DNA from: DASZVB01 sp036272055
GTDB taxonomy: Bacteria > Myxococcota_A > Polyangia > Polyangiales > Polyangiaceae
Direction of reading: 5' to 3'
Length of the DNA: 64,000 nucleotides
Assembly (NCBI GenBank): GCA_036272055.1
Contig: DATAZL010000078.1
Span: 1 to 64,000, forward strand
The notes under the pieces were generated by a model. It was not told the origin of the DNA and did not search any database. It saw nothing but the letters and a program-made list of their open reading frames with translations. Made by a program: the position numbers and the translations under genes. Below are positions 55,867 to 64,000 of this stretch, piece by piece (positions within the stretch are counted from its first letter, which is position 1; each line of letters starts with the position of its first letter).

Positions 55867-57092
55867 TCGTGTCCTGCTCCCCGCGACTGGAGCGTCGCGA
55901 GATCTTTGTCGCCGCGCCCGGAGAGGCAGAGGGCGACGCGCACCGGACGCCCGAGACGGTCCCGCTCGCGCTTCGCGATCTCCCCGAGGCGCGCGAAGGC
56001 GTGGGCGGTCTCGAGCGCGACGATGATGCCCTCGGTGCGAGCGACGCGCTCCACCGCGGCGACGGCGTCGTCGTCGGTGGCACTCAGGTACGTCGCGCGG
56101 CCGATCTTCTGCAGGTACGCGTGCTCGGGGCCGACGCCCGGGTAGTCGAGGCCGGCGCTCACCGAGTGCGCCTCGAGGATCTGCCCGTTCACGTCGGAGA
56201 GCACCATGGTGCGCGAGCCGTGGAGTACGCCGACGGTACCGGCGGTCAGCGTCGCGGCGTGCTTGCCGCTCGCGATACCCTCCCCCGCTGCCTCGACGCC
56301 GTAGAGCGCGACCTCGTCACCGACGAACGCGCGGAACATGCCGATGGCGTTCGACCCGCCGCCCACGCACGCGACGATCGCGTCCGCGGGACCGCCCGAT
56401 TGACGGACGAGCTGCTCGCGCGCCTCGTCCCCGATGACGCGCTGGAGCTCCGCGACGAGCGCGGGGTACGGATGGGGACCGGCGGCGGAGCCGACGCAGT
56501 AGTGCGTCGTGCGGACGTTCGTGACCCAGTCGCGGAGCGCCTCGTTCATGGCGTCCTTGAGGGTCTTCGCGCCGGACAGCACGGGTATGACCTTCGCGCC
56601 GAGCATCTCCATGCGGAGCACGTTCGGCGCTTGCCGCTCGACGTCGACGGCGCCCATGTACACCTCGCAGGGCAGGCCCATCATGGCGCACGCCGTCGCC
56701 GTCGCGACGCCGTGCTGCCCGGCGCCGGTCTCGGCGATGATGCGCTGCTTGCCGAGCTTCTTCGCGAGGAGCACCTGGCCGAGCGCGTTGTTGATCTTGT
56801 GCGCGCCGGTGTGACAGAGATCTTCGCGCTTGAGCCAGAGCTCGCCGAGGGAATCCCCCGACGGATCGAGCACGGCGCGGAGCCGCTCGGCACGGTAGAG
56901 CGGCGTCGGGCGACCGACGTAGTCGGTGAGAAGCGCGCGCCATTCCCGCTGGAACGCGACGCCTAGGACGATGTCGTGGAAAGCCTTCTCGAGCTCGGTG
57001 AGCGCCGGGACGAGCGTTTCAGCGACGAACCGGCCGCCGTACTCGCCGTAGTATCCGACCCGCGCGGCGGGGGCGACGTTGGCTTGGGACAT
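55863..57092 (-). CDS. trpB: Tryptophan synthase beta subunit
   Basis: This 409-residue PLP enzyme condenses indole and serine to tryptophan and forms the alpha2-beta2 complex with TrpA. The PLP lysine is K99 in HTGAHKINNALGQ. GAGQHGVATATACAMMG and the PLP-phosphate loop GGGSNAIGMF are conserved. The N-terminus YYGEYGGRFVAETLVPALTELE is typical. I used the ATG at 57092, 17 bp after the upstream lipoprotein stop; the ribosome-binding site is weak. It appears to be the main TrpB1 type that pairs with TrpA. Confidence 0.97.
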   Translation of the reverse strand: MSQANVAPAARVGYYGEYGGRFVAETLVPALTELEKAFHDIVLGVAFQREWRALLTDYVGRPTPLYRAERLRAVLDPSGDSLGELWLKREDLCHTGAHKINNALGQVLLAKKLGKQRIIAETGAGQHGVATATACAMMGLPCEVYMGAVDVERQAPNVLRMEMLGAKVIPVLSGAKTLKDAMNEALRDWVTNVRTTHYCVGSAAGPHPYPALVAELQRVIGDEAREQLVRQSGGPADAIVACVGGGSNAIGMFRAFVGDEVALYGVEAAGEGIASGKHAATLTAGTVGVLHGSRTMVLSDVNGQILEAHSVSAGLDYPGVGPEHAYLQKIGRATYLSATDDDAVAAVERVARTEGIIVALETAHAFARLGEIAKRERDRLGRPVRVALCLSGRGDKDLATLQSRGAGHE

Positions 57093-57109
57093 GGGGGCGC
57101 GAACTATAC

Positions 57110-57586
57110 TCAGGTCGGCGCGAGATCGCACGACAGGGCAGGCTTTTCGCCCTCGTAGCGCGCGTGGAATCCGCGCGAGGAGTCGCGCCAGCTCGCGACG
57201 CGGTCGACGACCACGACGCGACCCGTTACCGCGCCCGCGACCGGCACGCGGTACTCACGCAGGAACGGGCCGCCGCCGGTGCGCTTCATGGCGAGCTGAA
57301 AGACGCGCGCGTCGCCCTCGTCCCAGCCGTTCTCGACGACTAGCGAGTCGTAGCCCGGACGTCGCTCGACGAGGACGATCCGCGCGTCGGGCATGCGCAC
57401 GAGGGAGACGTGGCCCTCCTGCTCGGGGACGCGCGCGCCGTTCGCGTCCTCGCAGCGGGTCACGTTGAAGTACGCGACGGCCATGCCCTCGGGCTCGCTC
57501 CCTGGAGCAACCGGCGCGCCGCCGGCGATCTTCGCGGAGCTACACGAGAAGCAGAGCAACGCGGCCAGGCCGAGCGCCGTCTTCAT
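57110..57586 (-). CDS. Small hypothetical lipoprotein inside the trp operon
   Basis: This 158-residue protein has a lipobox (ALLCFSC, then SSAK) and a compact beta-rich body with three more cysteines (TRCED, LSCDL among them). It overlaps the trpF stop by four bases and lies 17 bp before trpB, so it is embedded in the tryptophan operon. No domain is recognised. Its location suggests co-expression with tryptophan synthesis, but the function is unknown. Confidence 0.78.
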   Translation of the reverse strand: MKTALGLAALLCFSCSSAKIAGGAPVAPGSEPEGMAVAYFNVTRCEDANGARVPEQEGHVSLVRMPDARIVLVERRPGYDSLVVENGWDEGDARVFQLAMKRTGGGPFLREYRVPVAGAVTGRVVVVDRVASWRDSSRGFHARYEGEKPALSCDLAPT

Positions 57587-58212
57587 CGCGAGCGCGCGCG
57601 ACGCGCCTCGTCGATGAAGGCGCGGACGCGTGCAGGGTCCTTGATGCCCGGTGACGACTCGACGCCGCTCGCGACGTCGACGCCGAAGGGGCGCACGAGC
57701 TGCATGGCCATCCTGACGTTCTCCGGCGTGAGACCGCCAGCGACGATCACGCTCCGTTCGCGGGCCAGCTCACGGATGAGAGACCAGTCGAACGACGCGC
57801 CGGTCCCGCCAAGCTCGCCCTTGACCTTCGCGTCGGCGAGCAGGCGATCGCCACCGAAGCGAGTCGCGTCGCGAGCGTCGGCCGCGACGTCGATGTGCAC
57901 CGCCTTCATCGCGCCGGGGAGCACACCGGCGAGATCTTCCGCCGACTCGTCGCCGTGGAGCTGGAGGACGTCCACGCCGGTGCGCGCACGGAGTGCTTTC
58001 ATCGCCTCGACGGGGAGCCCCGCGACGACCGCGACGAGCTCGAGCCGGCCCGCGACCGCGGTGACGATGTCCCTCGCCGTCTCTTCGTCGATGCACCGTT
58101 TCGAGGTCGGAACGAAGTTCAGGCCAATCGCACTGGCTCCCGCCTCGACACAAAGGACCGCGTCGCTCACTCGCGTGACGCCGCAGATCTTCACGTATAC
58201 CCGCTCTTCCAT
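57583..58212 (-). CDS. trpF: Phosphoribosylanthranilate isomerase
   Basis: This is a 209-residue TIM-barrel isomerase. VYVKICGVTRVSDA carries the catalytic Cys, LQLHGDES the middle phosphate region, and GVDVASGVESSPGIKD the catalytic Asp and phosphate site. It converts phosphoribosylanthranilate to CdRP in tryptophan synthesis. I chose the ATG at 58212 because the family begins MEERVYVKICG; an ATG at 58257 would add 15 unrelated residues. It is the first gene of the trpF-lipoprotein-trpB-trpA run. Confidence 0.95.
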   Translation of the reverse strand: MEERVYVKICGVTRVSDAVLCVEAGASAIGLNFVPTSKRCIDEETARDIVTAVAGRLELVAVVAGLPVEAMKALRARTGVDVLQLHGDESAEDLAGVLPGAMKAVHIDVAADARDATRFGGDRLLADAKVKGELGGTGASFDWSLIRELARERSVIVAGGLTPENVRMAMQLVRPFGVDVASGVESSPGIKDPARVRAFIDEARRARSR

Positions 58213-58354
58213 CTCGAAACTCTCAAATGAATGCCAGAAAGCATCCCACTCTGCCATCTCTCAGCCATCCGTCGGCCATCTCTTCTGCCATCTCTTCCAG
58301 GATCTTCCCGTCTCTGCGCCCACATCGGGCTCAATCCTGATATTCTCGCGTGCC

Positions 58355-58690
58355 ATGGCCCGCCTGAATCTCCCCGAGCCGTTCGCCCAGGTCGACGACC
58401 TGATCGAGCAGGGCGATCTGCCGACCGCACGCACCGCCCTTTCGAGCTCCGGGGGTAACGCCGCGATCTCCGAGCTCCTCGAGGTGAAGATCGCCCTCTA
58501 CGAGGGAAGCCTGGCGCCGCAGCTCGCCATGAACCGGCTCCTCGCGTTGATGCGCCAGGACGCAAAGCTTCCCGGCGCCCACGAGCTCTATCAAGAAGCG
58601 TCGCAGCGTTCCTACGACGAGCGCGAGTCGTCCCTGTCCCACTCGCATCCGCCGCCCCCCAGCATGCCGAAGTCCGGACCGACGAAGTGA
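58355..58690 (+). CDS. Small 111-residue hypothetical protein
   Basis: This protein is mostly helical in its first 85 residues (PEPFAQVDDLIEQGDLPTA, LLEVKIALYEGSLAPQLAMN), with a polar Ser/His/Pro/Lys-rich tail. The helical part may be a small TPR-like fold. There is no signal peptide or catalytic motif. It lies 22 bp upstream of the membrane spermine-synthase-like gene on the same strand and is divergent from trpF. It could partner that protein. Coding status rests on codon pattern, start and spacing. Confidence 0.65.
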   Translation: MARLNLPEPFAQVDDLIEQGDLPTARTALSSSGGNAAISELLEVKIALYEGSLAPQLAMNRLLALMRQDAKLPGAHELYQEASQRSYDERESSLSHSHPPPPSMPKSGPTK

Positions 58691-58712
58691 GCTCGGGGGA
58701 GCCGCACGCGCC

Positions 58713-61082
58713 GTGAAGCAAGGCCCGTTCTTGCTCGGGCTCGGGCTCGTGACGGGGTCGACGCTCGCGCTCGAGGTGCTCGACACGCGAGTGCTCTCGA
58801 TCGTCACCTGGTACTCGCTCGCGTTCTTCGTCCTCGCGATGGGGCTCTGCGGGCTCACCGCGGGCGCCGTGCGCGTCTATTTCCTGGGGGAGGAGCTCAC
58901 CGAGGCGCGCCTCCCGGCGGAGCTCTCGAAGGCCGCGTACCAGTTCGCGCTGGCGATTCCGCTGAGCTACGTCGCGCTCCTCATCCTTCCCATCCGCTCC
59001 GAGCCGGTGGCGACGACGTTCGCGCTGTTCCTCGTCTTCTCCGCGGCGCTCGCGATGCCGTTTTACCCCGCGGGGATCGCCATCGCCGCGTCACTGACGC
59101 GCACGCGGTTCCCGATCGGGCGAGTCTACGCCGTGGATCTCGCCGGGGCGGCGCTCGGCGCGCCCCTCATGCCGCTGCTCTTGCTCGTCTTCGACGGCGG
59201 CAGCGCGATCTTCATGGTCGGCGCGATGGCGGCGGGGGCGGCGCTCGCGTTCGCGCGCGCCGGAACGGACGCCCCGGGCGCGCGCCGTGCAACCTGGGCG
59301 CTCGTCGGTCTCGCCGCGCTGTCGCTCGTGAACAACAGCACCGACCACGGCTTTCGCCCCATCTGGGTGAAGGAGCATCCCGAGTACTACTCCGCCGTCG
59401 AGACCGAGCTCTGGAACAGCCACTCGCGCATCGAGGTGCTCAAGGCCGCCGCCGGTCCCGCGCTCTACTGGGGCCAGGGCGCCAAATGCCAGCCCCCGAT
59501 CCTGAACCAGCGCGTGCTCATCATCGACGGGCACGCCGCGACGCCGCTCTACGACGCCGGCAAATCGCTCGAGACGCTGCGCTTCCTCGAATGCGACGTG
59601 ACCGACGTCGCGAACCTGCTCCGCCCCGGCGGGCCGGCGGCGATCATCGGCGTCGGCGGTTCGCGCGACATCCAGGCCGCGGTGCTCGCCGGACACTCGC
59701 CGGTGCTCGGCATCGAGCTCAACGACCGGATGCTCCAGATCCTGCATAGCAAGCTCGGCGCGCCGGCGCTGGTCGCCGATCGCCCCGACGTGCACCTCGT
59801 CCACGACGACGCGCGCAGCTATCTGTCGCGCACGAAGGACCAGTTCCGCGTCGTGCAGGCGTCACTCATCGACACCTGGGCCGCCACCGGGGCCGGCGCC
59901 CACGCGCTCGGCGAGAACGGCCTCTACACGCTCGAGGCGTGGCGCACGTTCCTCGACCGTGTCGAGCCGGGCGGCGTCCTCACCGTGTCGCGCTGGGCGA
60001 CGATCGAGACGTCGCGGATGGTCGCTCTCGCCGTTGCCGCGCTCATCGAACGCGGCGTCGCGGAACCCCGGTCGCACCTCGCGCTCCTCGGTGCTGGCCT
60101 CGTGAAGACGCTCATCGTCGGGCGCGATCCCCTGACGGCAGAGGACGGCGCGCTGCTCCGCCGCATCGCCGACGAGCGCGGCTTCTCCATCGTCGCCCTC
60201 CCCGACACCCACGCCGACGACGCGCAGATCGAGTCCGTGCTCGCCGCGACGTCGCGCGCCGAGCTCGATCGCGTGACCCTGAAGGACGACCTCGATCTCC
60301 GTCCCTCCACCGACGATCGCCCGTTCTTCTTCAACGTGATGCGCCTCCGCGCGCTGTTTCATCCCCTGCCGCAGACCGACGCTGCGACCATCGAGGGGAA
60401 CCTCCTCGCGACGCGGACCCTCGGGATGACCGTGCTCGCGTCGCTTCTCTTCGCGGTGGGCTCCATCCTCTGGCCCCTGTCGCGGCGAGCGCGGCCGAAG
60501 GGCCACACGAGCAGGACGCTGTTCGGCGGCCTCGCTTATTTCCTGCTGATCGGCGTGGGCTTCATGCTCATCGAGATCGCGATCCTTCAGCGGCTCTCGA
60601 TCGTCCTCGGCCACCCCATCTACGGGCTCATCGTCGTGCTCTCGAGCCTCATCGCTGCGGCCGGCGTGGGCTCGCTCGTGAGCGACGCGCTGCCGCTATC
60701 GACCGCGCCCTACTGCTACGTGTTCCCGGTTGTCATCGGGCTCCTCGTCGTCGTGTTCGCGTTCGTGTGGCCGAGTATCGCACCGACGATCATCGCCGCC
60801 GAGACGCCGGTCCGCATCGCGTGGTCGGTCGGGGTGACGCTCCTCATCGGGCTTCCCCTCGGGCTCGCGTTCCCGGCCGGCATGCGCATCATGCGCGAGA
60901 GCCATTCCGACGAGACGCCGTGGCTCTGGGGCCTGAACGGCGTCGGTAGCGTCATGGCGAGCAGCCTCGCGATCCTCATTGCTCTCGCCGGCGGGCTCAC
61001 CGTCCTGCTCCTCTGCGCGGCGGGCTGCTACGCGCTCCTCGTCGTGGCTATCGTGGTGATGCGCTCGGGACGACGGGCATAG
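58713..61082 (+). CDS. Membrane spermine/spermidine-synthase-like protein
   Basis: This is a 789-residue protein with GTG start at 58713 and GGGGGAG upstream. Residues 1-190 hold about six hydrophobic helices. The middle (about 290-450) is a SAM-binding spermine-synthase-like domain: motif I IIGVGGSRDIQAAV near 311, acidic VLGIELNDRML, VHDDARSYLSRTK, and the class-specific YTLEAWRTFLDRVEPGG. The C-terminal third has about six to seven more membrane segments. This TM-SpeE-TM class is not known to make polyamines, and its substrate is unknown. The 3' end overlaps the convergent lipoprotein gene by 35 bp. Confidence 0.85.
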   Translation: MKQGPFLLGLGLVTGSTLALEVLDTRVLSIVTWYSLAFFVLAMGLCGLTAGAVRVYFLGEELTEARLPAELSKAAYQFALAIPLSYVALLILPIRSEPVATTFALFLVFSAALAMPFYPAGIAIAASLTRTRFPIGRVYAVDLAGAALGAPLMPLLLLVFDGGSAIFMVGAMAAGAALAFARAGTDAPGARRATWALVGLAALSLVNNSTDHGFRPIWVKEHPEYYSAVETELWNSHSRIEVLKAAAGPALYWGQGAKCQPPILNQRVLIIDGHAATPLYDAGKSLETLRFLECDVTDVANLLRPGGPAAIIGVGGSRDIQAAVLAGHSPVLGIELNDRMLQILHSKLGAPALVADRPDVHLVHDDARSYLSRTKDQFRVVQASLIDTWAATGAGAHALGENGLYTLEAWRTFLDRVEPGGVLTVSRWATIETSRMVALAVAALIERGVAEPRSHLALLGAGLVKTLIVGRDPLTAEDGALLRRIADERGFSIVALPDTHADDAQIESVLAATSRAELDRVTLKDDLDLRPSTDDRPFFFNVMRLRALFHPLPQTDAATIEGNLLATRTLGMTVLASLLFAVGSILWPLSRRARPKGHTSRTLFGGLAYFLLIGVGFMLIEIAILQRLSIVLGHPIYGLIVVLSSLIAAAGVGSLVSDALPLSTAPYCYVFPVVIGLLVVVFAFVWPSIAPTIIAAETPVRIAWSVGVTLLIGLPLGLAFPAGMRIMRESHSDETPWLWGLNGVGSVMASSLAILIALAGGLTVLLLCAAGCYALLVVAIVVMRSGRRA

Positions 61083-62007
61083 TCGTCGCGCGAGAGAACA
61101 CCAGGACGTAGCTGCCGGCGGACGCCGACAGAAGGACGGTGCGGCCCACGTGAGCGTCGCGGTCGAACCCCGGCACCCACGGCAGCGCGTTCCACGTCGG
61201 CGTGTCCTTGATCTGCTCGGGGCTCACCAGATCGAGCTCCGTGTAGTGGTTCGCGGTCAGCGTCCGTAGCGCGGGGCCGAAGCTCCACTGGGCGGTCTCG
61301 GGGCGCGGCTCGACGTCGTTGTGCATCAGGCCGCCATAGGCGACCACGGCGCGGTTGTCCTTCGCCGCCACGTGCGCCGCGACGAGCTTCGACACCGTTT
61401 CCTGCATGAGGCGGGTCACGACGTCGAGGCTCACGGTGACCACGTCCGGCCCTGCCTTCGCGATCAGCGCCAGGTCGTCACAGGTCGGCTCGAGGGCGTG
61501 TGGGGCGATCCCGAGCGCCTTCGCCCGCGTCCCGAGCTCCACGTAGTCGCTCTGGTCGGTCTTCGCCTGATGCTCTGTGACGACCTTCTGCTCCTGCCGT
61601 GCCTTGTTCGCCGCGGGCGCGCACTTCGGGTTCGGCAGCATGAGCTCGATGACGAGATCCGTCGCGCGCCCCGCGAGCTCGGGCAAGAGCTCGCGCATGA
61701 AGTGGCGGGTCGTCGACTCGACGCTCTCGGTGCCCTGCTGCGCGTGCGATTCGCCGATGGCGAGCACGACCGGGAGCGGATAGAGGACCGTCGAGAACGC
61801 GGCGGCCGCGTCCGGGAAGATCCGGCAAGGGATCTTGCCGCAATCCGACGCGCTGAGCGGCGCCGCCGTGGGTCGGGGGGCCGCCGACGACACCGTCACG
61901 GCTCCTGCGTCTGCCCCCGCCGCATTGCCGTCCGTGTGCGGCGCCCGGGCATTGCACGCAGTCACCAGCGTCGTGACGAGCGTCGAGCCGACCCATCTGC
62001 GAAGCAT
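61048..62007 (-). CDS. GESH-motif (ChaN/EreA-like) lipoprotein, family uncertain
   Basis: This 319-residue protein has lipobox LVTAC and an Ala/Gly-rich linker. The core has VVLAIGESHAQQGTES, LVIELMLPNPKC and AVVAYGGLMHND. This pattern of an early GE-x-H, a buried Glu and a later Gly-Gly-x-x-His is shared by ChaN, TraB/Tiki and erythromycin-esterase-like folds, which bind metal or haem. I cannot decide between them by eye. It is a surface or periplasmic lipoprotein with possible hydrolase or haem-binding activity. The start at 62007 sits next to GAGG with very short spacing. It overlaps the convergent membrane gene by 35 bp. Confidence 0.7.
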   Translation of the reverse strand: MLRRWVGSTLVTTLVTACNARAPHTDGNAAGADAGAVTVSSAAPRPTAAPLSASDCGKIPCRIFPDAAAAFSTVLYPLPVVLAIGESHAQQGTESVESTTRHFMRELLPELAGRATDLVIELMLPNPKCAPAANKARQEQKVVTEHQAKTDQSDYVELGTRAKALGIAPHALEPTCDDLALIAKAGPDVVTVSLDVVTRLMQETVSKLVAAHVAAKDNRAVVAYGGLMHNDVEPRPETAQWSFGPALRTLTANHYTELDLVSPEQIKDTPTWNALPWVPGFDRDAHVGRTVLLSASAGSYVLVFSRATTMPVVPSASPR

Positions 62008-62086
62008 CCTCGTCGATATTACACGGGCCCGCGCCGGGCGGAGTGGCAACGCCGCGGGCGCGCATTAAGATCCGGATCTCGCCGTC

Positions 62087-62536
62087 ATGCGCTCCACGCC
62101 GTCCGTCACCCTCCGTCGCCGCCGTCTCTCCGACGAGACGTTCATCGCGGAGCTCGGGCGCGAGGCGTTCGGCGAGTACTCCGCGGCCGCGTCATCCCAC
62201 ACGACGCAGATGGCGGCCGTGGCCTTCACCCTGATCGCCGAGCGCGACGACGTGTCGGTGGGCCTCCTCATCGTCGACGTGCGCGGCACCCGGGCGCACC
62301 TCGCTGCGATCGCCGTCCGCACCGAGTGGCGCGGGGTCGGCATCGGGCAAGCCCTGCTCCGCGCCGGCGAGACGGCGGCGCGCGACCTCGGTGCGACGGA
62401 GATGGATCTCGCGACGGCGGACTCTAACCTCGCCGCGTCGGAGCTGTTCCTCAGGAACGGTTACCTGCGCCGCCGCGTCCGCACGCGATACTACGGGCGC
62501 GGACAGCACGCGGTCGAGATGTACAAGGCGCTCTGA
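62087..62536 (+). CDS. GNAT-family N-acetyltransferase
   Basis: This 149-residue protein has the acetyl-CoA motif A region TEWRGVGIGQALLRAGETAARD (R/Q-x-x-G-x-G/A) and the motif B region LFLRNGYLRRRVRTRYY. It would transfer an acetyl group to an amine. The substrate is unknown. The length is typical for a single GNAT domain. It is divergent from the lipoprotein and convergent with glnS, 27 bp away. Confidence 0.88.
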   Translation: MRSTPSVTLRRRRLSDETFIAELGREAFGEYSAAASSHTTQMAAVAFTLIAERDDVSVGLLIVDVRGTRAHLAAIAVRTEWRGVGIGQALLRAGETAARDLGATEMDLATADSNLAASELFLRNGYLRRRVRTRYYGRGQHAVEMYKAL

Positions 62537-62563
62537 AGAGCCGTCTCGCGGCCGCGAGCGGCT

Positions 62564-64000
62564 CTACTTGCCCTTCTGCTCCTGCTTCGCCCAGCTGTCG
62601 CGGAGCCCGATGGTGCGATTGAAGACGAGCGCGTCGGGCTTCGAGTCGACTCCGTCGACGACGAAGTAGCCGAGCCGCTCGAACTGGTAGCTCGTCCCGG
62701 GTGTGGCCTTCGCGAGACTCGGTTCGAGCTTCGCTCCGTGAAGCGTCTCGAGCGACGCGGCGTTCAGGTGCTTCGTGAACGGCGTGCCCTGCTCTTCCCC
62801 CTCTGACGGGTTCTCGACGGAGAAGAGACGATCGTAGAGCCGTACGTCGGCGTCGACGGCGTGCTTCGCCGAGACCCAGTGGATCGTGCCCTTCACCTTG
62901 CGGCCGTCCTTCGGCATGCCGCCGCGGGAGTCGGGATCCCACGTGCAGCGGAGCTCGACGACTGCGCCGCTCGCGTCCTTGACGACGTCCTTGCAGCGGA
63001 CGAGGCACGCCGAACGAAGACGCACCTCGGCGCCCGGCGCGAGCCGGAACCAGCCCTTCGGAGAGTCCTCACGGAAGTCGTCCTGCTCGACGTACAGCTC
63101 CCGCGAGAAGGGCACCTTGCGCGTGCCGCGGTCGGCGAACTCCGGATGATTCGGCGCGTCGAACCACTCCACCTCCCCCTCGGGGAAATTCTCGATGACG
63201 AGCTTGAGCGGGCGGAGAACCGCCATCGTCCGGAGGGCGCGCGCATTGAGATCCTCGCGGAGCTCGTGCTCGAGGAGCGCGACGTCCACCATGCCGTCTC
63301 TCCGCGCGACGCCGATGCGCTCGCAGAAGCCGCGGATCGCGTCCGGCGTGTACCCGCGGCGGCGAAGACCGGCGAGCGTCGGCATGCGGGGGTCGTCCCA
63401 GCCGGAGACGTGCTTCTCGGCGACGAGGATCTGGAGCTTCCGCTTCGAGAGCACGGTGTAGCCGATGTTCAGTCGCGCGAACTCGATCTGCTGCGGAGGA
63501 TCGGGCACGCCGATGGTGTCGACGAACCAGTCGTAGAGCGCGCGGTGGTTCTCGAACTCGAGGGTGCAGATCGAGTGCGTGATGCGCTCGATGGCGTCGC
63601 ACTCGCCATGTGCGTAGTCGTACATCGGATAGATGCACCACTTGTCCCCCGTGCGGTGATGGGGCGCCTTCCGGATGCGGTACATCGGCGGGTCGCGAAG
63701 GTTCATGTTCGGCGACAGCATGTCGATCTTCGCGCGGAGCACGTGGGCACCGTCGGCGAACTCGCCCGCGCGCATGCGGTGTAGGAGATCGAGGTTCTCG
63801 TCGATGCTGCGGTCGCGGAACGGGCTCGGCGTGCCCTTCTTGTAAAAGTTACCGCGGCTCTCGCGGATCTCGTCGAGGGAGCGGCTGTCGACGTAGGCCT
63901 TGCCGGCCTTCACGAGCTGCTCGGCCCAGCCGTAGAGCTGCTCGAAGTAATCCGACGCGAAGAAGAGATTATCCCACTCGAACCCGAGCCAGCGCACGTC
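62564..64000 (-). CDS. glnS: Glutaminyl-tRNA synthetase, partial (5' end beyond window)
   Basis: This is the C-terminal 478 or so residues of GlnRS. The catalytic core continues from WLGFEWDNLFFASDYFEQLYG through RIRKAPHHRTGDKWCIYPMYDYAHG and EFENHRALYDWF. The signature lysine loop is VLSKRKLQILV (KMSKS equivalent). The beta-barrel anticodon-binding region follows (VIENFPEGEVEWFDAPNHP, LRSACLVRCKDVVKD). The HIGH motif is outside the window on the right. GlnRS charges tRNA-Gln directly, so this organism probably does not rely only on the GatCAB route for glutamine. Its ATG is not in the window. Confidence 0.96.
   Translation of the reverse strand, partial: DVRWLGFEWDNLFFASDYFEQLYGWAEQLVKAGKAYVDSRSLDEIRESRGNFYKKGTPSPFRDRSIDENLDLLHRMRAGEFADGAHVLRAKIDMLSPNMNLRDPPMYRIRKAPHHRTGDKWCIYPMYDYAHGECDAIERITHSICTLEFENHRALYDWFVDTIGVPDPPQQIEFARLNIGYTVLSKRKLQILVAEKHVSGWDDPRMPTLAGLRRRGYTPDAIRGFCERIGVARRDGMVDVALLEHELREDLNARALRTMAVLRPLKLVIENFPEGEVEWFDAPNHPEFADRGTRKVPFSRELYVEQDDFREDSPKGWFRLAPGAEVRLRSACLVRCKDVVKDASGAVVELRCTWDPDSRGGMPKDGRKVKGTIHWVSAKHAVDADVRLYDRLFSVENPSEGEEQGTPFTKHLNAASLETLHGAKLEPSLAKATPGTSYQFERLGYFVVDGVDSKPDALVFNRTIGLRDSWAKQEQKGK

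Overview
The window is about 70% GC with tightly packed genes on both strands. It looks like chromosomal DNA of a myxobacterium (Myxococcota), most likely of the Polyangia type. This is inferred from the many LxxC-box lipoproteins with Ala/Pro/Asp-rich linkers, an ECF sigma/FecR/outer-membrane-protein operon, a secreted matrixin-like protease with a MYXO-CTERM-like tail, a yeaH-spoVR pair, and housekeeping genes (ftsH, glnE, trpFBA, glnS, thiE) mixed with many hypothetical envelope proteins. No rRNA, tRNA, CRISPR array, transposase or phage gene was recognised.

Layout. 1-2.2 kb: a 76-bp tandem repeat array abutting thiE, then a secreted hypothetical protein. 2.4-14.8 kb: a co-oriented minus-strand acyl-CoA block, read marR > BKACE > enoyl-CoA hydratase > acyl-CoA carboxylase beta > (gap with repeat) > a 1,691-residue single-chain biotin carboxylase with eukaryote-like domain order > fadJ-like > SDR. 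14.9-17.7 kb: ftsH and a cNMP-binding/DUF1003 membrane protein. 17.8-22.4 kb: two glycosyltransferases, a polysaccharide flippase and a methyltransferase. 22.4-26.3 kb: TPR lipoprotein, spoVR and yeaH. 26.4-29.9 kb: YkgJ-type protein, single-domain response regulator, LRR lipoprotein and a TSUP permease, separated by dense GC-rich repeats. 29.9-36.3 kb: glnE, an M74/LysM endopeptidase lipoprotein, a phosphoesterase and a DUF362 protein. 36.4-45.3 kb: PQQ-type sugar dehydrogenase, gmd and rmd (GDP-D-rhamnose), a glycosyltransferase, a zinc-ribbon protein, a quinohaemoprotein alcohol dehydrogenase and a DUF3089 lipase-like protein. 45.3-49 kb: repeats, methyltransferase, PASTA protein, di-haem DUF1111 protein. 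49.5-54.9 kb: ECF sigma-FecR-OMP-lipoprotein operon, matrixin, outer-membrane protein. 55-58.7 kb: trpF-lipoprotein-trpB-trpA and a small divergent gene. 58.7-64 kb: membrane spermine-synthase-like protein, a GESH-motif lipoprotein, a GNAT enzyme and the 3' part of glnS.

Two things stand out. First, the acyl-CoA block, probably one MarR-controlled pathway, combines a beta-keto acid cleavage enzyme, beta-oxidation enzymes, a free carboxyltransferase and a eukaryote-type fused acyl-CoA carboxylase. Second, a family of GC-rich palindromic modules sits in the gaps next to gene 3' ends and is absent from the divergent gaps. It often begins exactly at a stop codon and in one case supplies the stop codon.
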